Origin: Gonium pectorale | Taxonomy: Eukaryota > Chlorophyta > Chlorophyceae > Chlamydomonadales > Volvocaceae | Assembly: GCA_001584585.1 (NCBI GenBank) | Contig: LSYV01000010.1 | Span: 2,479,749-2,492,932, forward strand | DNA length: 13,184 nt | Reading direction: 5' to 3' | Shown here: positions 1 to 7,850 of the stretch, piece by piece | Numbering within the stretch: the stretch's first letter is position 1 | Layout of the letters: the number at the start of each line of letters is the position of its first letter | Made by a program: the position numbers and the translations under genes | Notes under the pieces: generated by a model | What the model saw: only the letters and a program-made list of their open reading frames with translations | Databases searched by the model: none | Told to the model about the DNA's origin: nothing

Positions 1-480
1 CCTCTGAACCGGTATGTGTGCGGTCTTGGATGGTTCAACTCTGTGCGTACACCCCCATGGATGGACCGCCCCCTCACTAGTGTGCCCATTTGCAACATAT
101 GGCTGAAATTGCAAGTGCGGAAGTTCGTTGTTTTGCTGTGGAATTACCTGCGCAGCTCGCTCACCTGCACACACCTGCGCAGCGCCGGTGCAAGCCGGTG
201 CAGCGCCGCAGGGAGGTCTGGGGGCATAGCTGGGTGTTGCCATGCTGCTGTTTGTTGTATATAGGCTTATATCGTGTATGTGCGTATCATACGCTCGTGC
301 CATCTATGAAGGGCTGGGTCCCATGTCCGCTGGAAATGACCTCTCGGTAGTTGGGGTAAAGGTGCGGAATCGCGTGTCCTTTGTGCTCATTATTCGCCCA
401 CACATGGCGGCGTGGGCGATCCAGCAGGCATGCGACCCACGGGTCACCACTGAAGGCGTGGAGGGCCCGGGCGTAGGCTA
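1..480 (+). repeat. Diverged direct repeat, copy A
   Basis: This stretch shares a series of short blocks with 5985-6470, in the same orientation and order, at a nearly constant offset of about 5970-5990 bp. Blocks seen include GGTTCAACTC(T/C)GTGCGT near 32 and 6020, CCATGGA(..)CCGCCC just after it, GGGTCCCAT near 315 and 6287, GCTCATT(A/G)TTCG near 386 and 6371, and CATGCGACCCACGGGTCACC near 429 and 6408. Between blocks the copies differ by substitutions and indels. No transposon ends or target-site duplications are obvious. Because copy B lies in the 3' UTR of the F-box gene, copy A may be the 3' UTR of a tandem paralogue ending upstream of the window. That is an inference. Confidence 0.6.
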
Positions 481-1030
481 AGCTTGCCTCTGAACGGGGT
501 ATGTACACATGTGCAATTCAGTCGTGCAAGGCTCACAGATTGCGGCCACTGTTGGCATCTGCACCCGTGATGTTGCCCACCGGCGGGGCACCCGCAAGTT
601 ATGCCCTTGCTGTGCCAACGACTTACTATTACAGGATGGACAAATAAAGACACGGGCTAACCGCTTGGCAGCGGGCGCACGAGTTCTCTTCCATGTTCTG
701 ACGTCTGGTTGCCGGTACCACGTTCATGCATGAAGGGTTACAAAGAGGCTCTGTCCCAATGTAAGCAACAACTTCAGCCCCATGGTATGCCCGACGGTCA
801 CAAGCCTTGGCAACTACCGGTACTTGAAAATGGTGTTGAACGCTGAGATCGGTTTGGTGTCACACGCATGCTTTACTGGTAAACGTGTGCCGGGGAGCAC
901 CGTTCGTATGACTACCGTCGATTAGTGACACCTATGTCACTGAAAAGTCAAGACGCAAACCCTTGAACGACACCTAGCTACAAATACAAAATTCTTGTTT
1001 TGGCGGTGCTGCGGGCAGTCCACATTCCAC
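481..1030. other. Intergenic stretch, no gene recognised
   Basis: Only short, unconvincing reading frames were seen on either strand. The start (485-514) resembles the first 25 bases of the window (CCTCTGAAC.GG.TATGT), so the repeat may have a tandem structure here. A relatively AT-rich patch lies at about 930-1000. No splice-consistent exons, tRNA or known element could be recognised. Confidence 0.4.
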
Positions 1031-1530
1031 CTGCTACCCCATGGTGATACCCAGTGTCAGAGGCGCTGAGGGCCCATTACCACCCGACCAGCCCGCACCA
1101 AGCCGAAACATTGCGAATGCCCCTTCCCTGTCAATTGCAGAACCTAGCCCGCTGTCGTTCGCACCGCTGTCAAGCCCCAGAGGCGGTAGGTTACAATCGC
1201 GCGCGGCACCACCACAAACGCCATATTGTAGCCCACAACCGGACCGCCCACAACGCACCCCAAAGCACTCCCGCCACGGCCGCTTCTCGCAAACCACCCA
1301 TCCACTTAACCGTCGCCAGGCCCGCTGCCCCCTCCCCCCCCTTAATTATCGCGCCGCCGGCAGGAGTTGCCCTCACCACCGGGTAAGGCGCCGCTTGCGC
1401 CTCACGTCACGGCGCAGGGCCTGCACCCCTGATGGCGGCAGAGCCACCGACGGCCTCGCCTGCGGGAGGGCCAGAGCCACCACGGGGGCCTCCAACGCAG
1501 GGGCCTCCGCCTGAGGTCTCGGGCTGAGGT
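1031..1530. other. GC-rich stretch with overlapping ORFs, coding status unclear
   Basis: Composition changes sharply from the AT-rich patch before it to a C-rich plus strand. Frames are open for 60-157 codons on both strands: plus 1041-1514 and 1054-1386, minus 1034-1297 and 1191-1379. That is expected by chance at high GC. The minus frame at 1191-1379 would encode a tryptophan-rich hydrophobic segment (WGALWAVRLWATIWRLWW). None of the products is recognisable and no splice-consistent gene could be built, so I do not call a CDS. Confidence 0.35.
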
Positions 1531-1549
1531 CGAGGGCGGTTCTGTGCCA

Positions 1550-1589
1550 TTACAGTCAGAGCCTGTCAGCAAGCTACGACCGAGTTACA
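1550..1589 (-). terminator. Candidate polyadenylation signals (TGTAA) for the minus-strand small gene
   Basis: TGTAA, the usual volvocine poly(A) signal, occurs on the minus strand at 1589-1585 and again at 1554-1550. The nearer one is about 665 bp past the proposed stop at 2254, a normal 3' UTR length for these algae. The pentamer is short, so it supports the gene model only weakly. Confidence 0.3.
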
Positions 1590-2253
1590 CAGATTGTACC
1601 TGGGTAACCTTGAGTCGGGAAACAACCGTGGTTCGCTCCCGGTGCTTTACGGCTGTAAGCTTGGCCGGGGTGGTTGCAGTCATGCGCGGCTGAAGGGCCG
1701 GTTATTGTCGCGTTTGTGACTCGGTCAGTGTGTCCCTGACCAGCAGGCAGGTGGCCAGTTTCGCGACCCTCGGCATGTGCGGCGCGCGCCCGGCAATTCA
1801 TGCCAGCAGTCGCGCCGCCATCCCCATCTGCGCGCCAATTGCGCCACGATCATCGTATGTACAGGAGCCGGCCGCGCTCGCAAAGAGAAGGAGCCCTCGG
1901 TGCGATATTGGACTGCCCCGCCCCCATAAATGAATCAGCCGAGCCGTCCCCACTAGAGGGGGCCTCTTTTACTGCAGTCAGGTAAAAGTGTACGGAACGC
2001 GCGGCTAGAAGAAGGAGACAGCAAGTGCACACACGAGACTCCTCGTACGATAGCAAGGTGCGTCTGCAGCAGCACGGAACCTCGGGAAAGGCTCACTCGA
2101 CATGCCGGACAGCGCTCGGTGAGGGGAATGGCACAGCCGCCGTACTGTATACGGTCCTACTGCACACATGTGCACACACCCCACCTCACGCCACACTACA
2201 GAGTACCGGTCGGTCGGCCGGTCGGTTCCACGCTTCCACCCCTCGCGTCCACG
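1590..2253 (-). other. Presumed 3' UTR or intergenic region of the minus-strand small gene
   Basis: No convincing coding frame was seen on either strand. A small inverted repeat, CTTTTAC and GTAAAAG (1966-1972 and 1982-1988) around a 9-base loop, is present. GTCGGTCGGCCGGTCGG at about 2209-2226 is a low-complexity repeat. If the gene at 2254-2927 is real, most of this stretch is its 3' UTR. Confidence 0.3.
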
Positions 2254-2927
2254 TTAGGCCGCAGCAGTTCGGTTTATTTCCAAACGGCCGCAAAGCGCCT
2301 CTTTGGCCTTCAACCCCACCATCAGCACCCGCCCATGCGCCCAATGCCTTCGCCACGCACACGCGTCAGGGGTTGGCACATACGGGGCGAGGGATGGGGA
2401 CGGACAAGCAGGGGCATTAGGGGCCCAGCCGGCACTTACCTGCCCGCTGCCGACCGCCTCACTTGCAGACCGTCGCTCCGGGGCCCGACTCGGCGCTAGC
2501 TTTGAGGCCGGCTGCCGCAACTCGCCCTGGAGCCGCCGTAGGGCCCAACAGTACGTGCCCGCCAGGCCCAACACTGCCCATGTGCCCAACGGCTGCAGAG
2601 CACCATCCCACGATCCCAATTTCCAATTCCCGCACCACTCCGCCTTCGGCGACCGCCCAGGCGCCCATGAGCCCAAACACAGCCGTGCACGCACAGGCGC
2701 TGAAGGGTCAGGGGGCAAGGGGGCTGGCGCATGTGAGAGGGCAGCAGGCAAGTGCCTGATGGACCTGGAGGCAGCAATGGAAGCAGGTGGTTGGTAGCAC
2801 GGGAGGCAGCCTTGGCAGGAGGGCAGCCAGTCCAATCACGGGGTGGGTTTCGCGATTAGCAGCCACCCACCCTGGACAGGTGTGGGCGCCCGTGCTCCTT
2901 GTACTCATGTTTGGTGCATAGGTGCAT
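2254..2927 (-). CDS. Tentative spliced gene: small single-pass membrane protein
   Basis: The proposed exons are 2927-2871, 2592-2440 and 2307-2254, giving about 87 aa. Exon 1 starts at an ATG (MHLCTKHEYKEHG...) and ends AGG|GTGGGT. Exon 2 follows the acceptor CTCTGCAG and ends CAG|GTAAGT. Both junctions are phase 0 and the first intron is 278 bp, a typical length. Exon 2 encodes a short hydrophobic stretch (TWAVLGLAGTYCWAL, about residues 23-37) followed by a basic, Ser/Arg-rich tail, suggesting a single membrane span. The acceptor of exon 3 (TTGAAG) is weak, and intron 2 is open in frame, so it could be retained. The frame stays open upstream of the ATG without another ATG, so the true start could lie in another exon. 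I do not recognise the family. A small organelle or endomembrane protein is possible, and so is a chance model. Confidence 0.35.
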
Positions 2928-3307
2928 ACGCTGTGTTGTAGAGGGTGTGAAGCCAGGAAGGCCGTGCTTGGGACGTCGCGCCCGCCCCTCCCCCCCTGTC
3001 CACTGGCTCCATTTCCCCCGTAATCCCAGTCGCCCGCGGGTTCGCCTTGCTTCACCCACCACCCCAGCAGCAAGTGCCCTCCTTTCGTCGGTGTACCAGC
3101 TCTAGGATTTTAACAGCCGTACGCCGGACGGCACGGACCAAACGAAAAGGGCGCCCAAGCTCTCATGCAGGACATAACAGCTACAACGCTTCGTAGAGCT
3201 GACCCTGTCAATAAGCAGCTCTGGCGGCACCGAAGATGAACCCTCTGGTCGGCTCGCCTTCATAGCGACTAAGACGCTCCGCCGTATGCTCAACCCCGTG
3301 CTAGGCA
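2928..3307. promoter_or_regulatory. Intergenic region upstream of the F-box gene, possible divergent promoter
   Basis: This 380 bp stretch separates the start of the F-box gene (plus) from the start of the tentative small gene (minus). If both genes are real it acts as a bidirectional promoter plus two leaders. No clear TATA box was seen. The right part, from 3165, holds three upstream ORFs described separately. Confidence 0.35.
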
Positions 3308-3315
3308 ATGGCTAG
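3165..3315 (+). promoter_or_regulatory. Three consecutive upstream ORFs in the F-box gene leader
   Basis: uORF1 runs 3165-3239 (24 codons plus TGA). uORF2 starts at 3236 in an ATGA overlap with the uORF1 stop and ends at TAG 3263-3265 (9 codons). uORF3 runs 3286-3315 (9 codons) and overlaps the main ATG at 3308 in another frame. Together they would strongly limit scanning to the main start if the transcript begins upstream of 3165. The main ATG context (GGCAATGGC) is favourable, which fits leaky scanning. The transcription start is not known. Confidence 0.45.
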
Positions 3316-5672
3316 CCACCCGGCGCGACGCTGCTTTCTCGCCGACGTTATCCGTCAGCTTGACACTGATGCCCTTGTGAGCTGCCTACAAGAGCAACGC
3401 TCTTTAAGGAATGTCCGTCTGGCGTGCAAGGAACTCCGCGACCTCCTGGATGCGAGCGTTACGTCCGTGCGCATGACGATCGAGGCAGAGCACTTGGTGC
3501 AGTGGGAGGCGGGGCAGCTCCCCTCTCTGGAGCGCTGGCCGAGGCTCAGCCAGGTGTACGTGTGGCTGCGCCCCTCCCAGGAGCGCGACCTCTTCCACAT
3601 GCTGACGCTGCCGTTCCTTGGGCTGAGCGCCAGCACAAGGCAGCGCATCAGAGGCTTCCAGGTGCACCAGGAGGCTTTGGACGTGAGCGATGGCAGCTTC
3701 GAGGCTGCTATGCCGCACCTGGCGCTGCTGCTGCCCAACCTTGAGGAGCTGGACCTGAGTTGCACGGTTGTCTTTCTGTCCACCTCACCGGCCTCCCGCC
3801 GGCAACTCTGTGACGGCATCAAGGCCCTCTCTCGGCTGCAGACTCTGAAGCTTCCCAACTGCAGCGATCTGCTGCCCCTGCTTGGGGAGCTGGCGGGGAG
3901 CAGCCTCCGGCACCTTGAGGTATCCATTGAAGTGGACGATGAGCCGTGGCTGCAGCAGCAGCTGCTGCAGCTGCTGCGGCAGTTGACGCAGCTGCAGAGC
4001 CTCTCAATCAGGTTCACATCTGGTGATGAAGCGGCGGATATTGGAGCCGGCAGCCTGCCAGTGCTGCTGGACGGCTTGCCGCCCGCTCTGGTGCACCTCC
4101 GTGTGAGCTGGACGTCAATATTCTTCGATCTCGAACTGGACTTCCGGAACGGCCAGGTCCTTGGCGTTGACATGTCTGGCAGTAGGGACGACCTCTTTAT
4201 CACGTGCTCGCAGTGTGCGGCGGCGCTCCTGGCCTGCAGCACCCTGCCACCACACCCGGAGCGCCTTGTCTTGAAGCGTGTTCCCGTGCTCACGCGAGAG
4301 GAGCTCGACGCACCGTCTCCCCTGTGGGAGCTCGTGCGCCGCTCTCGCCGAGTGGTAGCTGAACACATGGTTGTGCTCGCCCCCGAGGACGCCGTCAAGG
4401 CAGTACGGCGGCTAGGCATGCCGACAACATTCACCCTAGGGACGATGCTCGGGTGCAAGTTCAGCTTGCAGCTGGGGCGTGGACCCGGCAGCGCCCCTGG
4501 TGCCGGTACTGCAGTAGCCCAGGGGCAAGCTGCTGCGGAACCGGCGCCAGGAGGCCTGGCGCCGCCAGCTCTCCCATCGGCCGCGGACATCTGCACCACG
4601 GTCCTGCAGCGAATGGCCGGCCGGCCCCTCCCTTCCTTCGCCGGGGCCCCTGCCATGGGGCCAGCTGGGGCAGCAAGCACGACGGACACGGCGGGCGAAG
4701 GCACCGCCGGCTATCTGACAGCCCCAACCGCGGACAGCTCGGACCTGACCGCCGGTGCGGGCGCGGCAGCTGCCCCGCAGCAGCCCGAGTGCCAATGGCT
4801 CCTGCTGTATGGGCCAGGTCTCGCTGCGCTCGTGGATTGCCCGGAGGCGCTCGAGGCCTGGATGCACCACTTCCGTGACATGGTACGGCAGGCAAACGGC
4901 GGTGGCGGCATTGGCGGCCTCCTGTACCAGTGCCTGCCGGCGGCCGCACAGTTTACGGGCGTGCTAGTAAGGGCGCCGCCCGGAGCGGCGTTGGCAGTGG
5001 CAGCAGCGGCCCGTCGGGTGCCCGCGGCTGCGCAGCTCGCCGTGGTCCCCCTGCACTGCAGCCAGGGAAATGTGCTTTACTGCGATGCGGTCATGAATGG
5101 ATTCCATGAGGTGAGAAATTTGGCCATCTGAACGCCTTTCAAGCCTGCTAGTGCACTTCTTGCAGCGACTGCTGCTGCACTCTTATGAATGCCCTTGTTC
5201 CGTATGTGTGGTCGGCGTATACAGGTTGGCAGGGGGCCACATGGAGGTGTGGATAAGTTGTTTCGAGGGTGTGCTTTCCTTGGGAAGGTTTCAGCGAGGG
5301 CGGTAAATCATGATCAGGTTTTGGTTTCAGGGCCGGATTCATTCCCCTACACACATACCTTTCCTGCGATCGTGGTCAGGGGTTTGGTACTCAGCTTTCC
5401 TCGTTTTCCGCCACATATAGACGTTAGCCCAGTCAGAGCCAACTGCCCAAGGTTTGGACGGCGAACGTCTGGTCGCATGCAACCCCCCTTCCAACCCCCA
5501 CGCCACCAACCCCATCTATCCACCGCAGGAGCTCCAGGCGCTGTGGGACCGCCGCGCTGGCTGCTACGCTGACGGTTTGGAGGCTGAGCTGGGGCTGCTG
5601 CGCCACCTGATGGGGCTCGGGGAGCAGCTGGTTATCCGCATGCTCCAGGCCCGGTATGTGAATCGGCAGTAA
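3308..5672 (+). CDS. F-box/LRR-like protein, volvocine family, two exons
   Basis: The CDS joins 3308-5110 to 5529-5672, giving 648 aa. The donor GAG|GTGAGA and acceptor CCGCAG|GAG are both phase 0. Unspliced, the frame would stop at 5131. Residues about 9-52 form an F-box-like segment (VIRQLDTDALVSCLQEQRSL, then LACKELRDL). Residues about 60-270 hold irregular leucine-rich repeats, for example LPNLEELDL near 142, LSRLQTLKL near 175, SLRHLEV near 199, LTQLQSLSI near 226 and ALVHLRV near 259. A Leu/Gln-rich CAG-repeat patch lies near 217-230. Residues about 385-490 are a low-complexity Ala/Gly/Pro linker. About 495-648 is a second folded region starting QWLLLYGPG and ending in a helical stretch (GLEAELGLLRHLMG). 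F-box/LRR proteins usually choose substrates for SCF ubiquitin ligases, but the F-box is weak and the substrate unknown. An internal GTATGT at about 5654 leaves open a further 3' exon. Confidence 0.85.
5111..5528 (+). other. Intron of the F-box/LRR-like gene
   Basis: This is a 418 bp intron with a near-consensus donor (GTGAGA) and a CAG acceptor after a C-rich tract. Splicing joins two phase-0 exons. A continuous helical sequence (HEELQALWDRRAG) is made across the junction, which is the main support for the splice. Confidence 0.75.
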
Positions 5673-6345
5673 TTGTTTCTTGCAACGTCATGGTATGAGT
5701 CTCAAAGTTACCCATACGCAGAGTGGAGGCACTGCTTGCCCGAGTGCCCGGGACAGCCCGGCATACGAAGCTCACTGACATGTTCGCTTTCTTTTGTACG
5801 ATTTGTGGCTTGTCCGCGGGTCCATGAGCGGAATGTGCGTGTTTGCGTCGATGTTTGCGTCTGTCTGGGGTTGTTGATTCCCTGGTTCACAACGGCAGAG
5901 CAACGTGGGAGTGTGTGCCATGTGGCTTTGCGGGGTGGTTTTCTTCCTAACGACAGGACCTGCAGGCGGTGGGCTCTGCACGGCGGCATCCTCTGTACCG
6001 GCATGTGGGCCGTCTTTGGGGGTTCAACTCCGTGCGTGGACCCCATGGACCGCCCGTCACTCGTGTGGTCATTGCGTTGCTATGCTTTGTGGGCGGCCAT
6101 CGAGGGCCAACCGTGCGGGCCGCCTGCGGGCTGCCCCTCGTGCGCTTATCTGCATCCTGCAGCCCAAGTTTTAACTGCACTGCAGGGGTTCGTTGCACTT
6201 ATTGCTGCTGCGGAGCTAAGTATTGCCGTGTTTCCATACCGATTCGACGCACGTTGTATGGGCGCATTACCTGTAAGAGTTGCGGTTGGGTCCCATTTCG
6301 TTTGTTGGAATTCGCTCCCATGTAATTCCCTTGACACCTCTAATG
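5673..6345 (+). other. 3' UTR of the F-box/LRR-like gene (presumed)
   Basis: The stretch from the stop codon to the TGTAA signals has no supported gene. A 255-codon frame (5673-6440) is open here but shows no recognisable protein, starts immediately after the stop and crosses repeat copy B, so I treat it as chance. Most of the right part is repeat copy B. Confidence 0.5.
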
Positions 6346-6470
6346 GTGCAGACAGACTCATGCGTGTTCTGCTCATTGTTCGTCGGCACGCTATGGGAGA
6401 TGACGACATGCGACCCACGGGTCACCGCTCTAGACGGTAAGGCGTGGGCGAACCCCTTGCCTCTTACCAA
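5985..6470 (+). repeat. Diverged direct repeat, copy B
   Basis: This is the counterpart of copy A at 1-480. Blocks match in the same order at an offset near 5980 bp, the clearest being around 6020-6060 and 6408-6430. Copy B carries the two TGTAA signals of the F-box gene. The aligned position in copy A lacks a TGTAA. Whether this is a dispersed element or a duplicated 3' UTR cannot be settled from the window. Confidence 0.6.
6272..6325 (+). terminator. Candidate polyadenylation signals (TGTAA) of the F-box gene
   Basis: TGTAA occurs at 6272-6276 and 6321-6325, about 600 and 650 bp after the stop codon. That is a usual distance in Chlamydomonas-type algae. No other TGTAA was noticed on the plus strand between the stop codon and these sites. 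Confidence 0.5.
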
Positions 6471-6832
6471 CGTTTGCGCATACTTCCGCACGTGGATGTC
6501 ATCTGTATAAGCCCGTGCTATTCTTGGTGAAAGCGGCTGTCGGTTGCCATGCCTGGGGGAATGGGAGGTTTTGAGCGTGCGTGTGCGTGCGGTTGACGTA
6601 AAGTGGTGATGTATGCCGCAGACTATGTCGTACATGTCGTACGAACGGTCGCTCTGCTGTCTGCCCTGGCGTCCACGCCTTCAGACGAAGGTGCTTCTTT
6701 TTGTCTGCCGGTTTTGTGCAATTTCTCAGGGCCTCCGCACGGCCTGTAGGCGGCCTTGGTCAGCCAAGACTGCCATCCTCGCCGGTAGCCGACTCAGGCC
6801 TGATCACCTTGTAGTCAGCTGTCAGGTAACAG
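6471..6832. other. Intergenic stretch between convergent genes
   Basis: No gene was recognised. A small tandem duplication, ATGTCGTAC twice, lies near 6624-6642. Base composition is more balanced than in the TRM13 region. Confidence 0.4.
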
Positions 6833-7242
6833 CTATCGATTTAGCGTTAGGTGCACCCACATATCTAAGACCATCGCTGCTGCGTCACAAGTCACACGAC
6901 CGTACAGGACGAAGACGTGGGAGAACCACTTGGCAAAGTTCTCCCCAGTCTCCTCAGCGTCCCGGTGTCCGGTTGCCGGTCTCTCGTCTTTAACGCCTTT
7001 CACGGCATATAGGGCTATGAAAAGCTTTGCCCCATAGCAAGCGACCACTAAAGGCCCGCAGCCTCCGGTCGCAAACCCCAGTGGCTCGTTGTTATGGCGT
7101 GGACCGTTGGAATCCGGTTGTAGCAGCACGCCCCAGACAGGAAGTTGTGCAGCGGGTTACATCTCTCCGTTTCAGTACTCCCTAGCCACGCATCCTCGCT
7201 CAGTTCCTCGCCATATGCCCAATCCGTATCAGCGCCCTCCAT
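6833..7242 (-). other. Orphan protein-like reading frames, possible decayed gene or mobile-element remnant
   Basis: Two overlapping minus-strand frames look more protein-like than the surrounding shadows. One runs from an ATG at 7242 to a stop at 7048 (64 aa, acidic and aromatic-rich: MEGADTDWAYGEELSEDAWL). The other is open from 7129 to a stop at 6833 (LVVACYGAKLFIALYAVKG, then FAKWFSHVFVLYG), with no ATG near its start. They sit in different frames, so a frameshift or an intron would be needed to join them. Third-position GC is clearly lower than in TRM13. The stretch lies between the 3' ends of two convergent genes. I do not recognise a family, and chance remains possible. Confidence 0.25.
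7157..7161 (-). terminator. Polyadenylation signal (TGTAA) of TRM13
   Basis: TGTAA on the minus strand lies 690 bp past the TRM13 stop codon. It is the only minus-strand TGTAA noticed between the stop and this point. Distance and motif fit volvocine 3' UTRs. Confidence 0.5.
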
Positions 7243-7850
7243 GTACTCGTCGTACGCGCCGTGCGGGTTCCCCAAGCGTCAGGTGCGCACCCCGCCCACA
7301 TCAAACAAAATGCACAAAGGGCCGATCGATGGCCCCCACTGGCCGATACACGGCACGTGCCCCCCCCCCTTGGGGACGGGACTTACTTACGCATCTGGCG
7401 CCCAGCTCTTCGGTGTTCATTCTCCTTTCCCTACCCCCCCCCCCTTGGCAGCCCGTTCCCCGGAGTGCGTCCGAGGATTCGCCCGGAGTACACCCGAGGA
7501 TTCGCCCGGAGTACACCCGAGGATTCGCCCGGAGAGGCAGTCCAGTCAACGATGACCCGGAAGCGGTTGAATCGATTGCCAGGCAGGGAGGAGACAGTGT
7601 GTCGGTTTATTGGACCGGAGGGGACAACAACGAGTCGAGAGGCTCTTGACCTGCCGCGGGCCGGTCGCCGTCCCATAAACGTATATACCGTAATGGCCCG
7701 AGCTGCCACCACCCAAGGGCCTATGAGCGTCACCGTAGCCCTCCGCACATGGTGAAAACGACGCACTTCAGTCGCTTAGACGGATCAAAAGTTCTGATTC
7801 AGAACCGCGGGTGAGCAAGAGGTTCATTGAGGCTGCGGGTCTGCGGGGGA
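7162..7850 (-). other. 3' UTR of TRM13 (presumed)
   Basis: No supported gene lies here. The 186- and 164-codon plus-strand frames are read through C-runs and the 23-bp tandem repeat and look like chance. Two C-runs each followed by TTGG occur near 7361-7374 and 7435-7448. Confidence 0.45.
7471..7534. repeat. 23-bp tandem repeat, about three copies
   Basis: The unit CCGAGGATTCGCCCGGAGTA plus CAC begins at 7471, 7494 and 7517. The third copy stops after CGGAG at 7534. A degenerate partial unit (CGGAGTGCGTC) precedes the first. Copies are essentially identical, so the array is recent. It lies in the presumed TRM13 3' UTR. Confidence 0.9.

Noticed and set aside
2303..2797. 164-codon plus-strand frame opposite the small minus-strand gene
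   Set aside because: Its product is low-complexity and unrecognisable, while the minus strand offers consistent splice sites.
3355..4704. 449-codon frame on the minus strand opposite the F-box gene
   Set aside because: It is antisense to a well-supported coding exon, is rich in Ser/Arg/Cys as expected of a shadow frame in GC-rich DNA, and has no recognisable domain.
5673..6440. 255-codon plus-strand frame after the F-box stop
   Set aside because: It begins directly after the stop, shows no recognisable protein and crosses repeat copy B and the TGTAA signals.
1..6470. Copies A and B as long terminal repeats of a retrotransposon
   Set aside because: No TG...CA ends, primer-binding site, target duplication or reverse-transcriptase frames were seen between them. 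The interior is an ordinary spliced gene.
7089..7755. Plus-strand frames of 186, 136 and 164 codons
   Set aside because: They overlap each other in all frames, pass through C-runs and the 23-bp repeat, and lie in the presumed TRM13 3' UTR.
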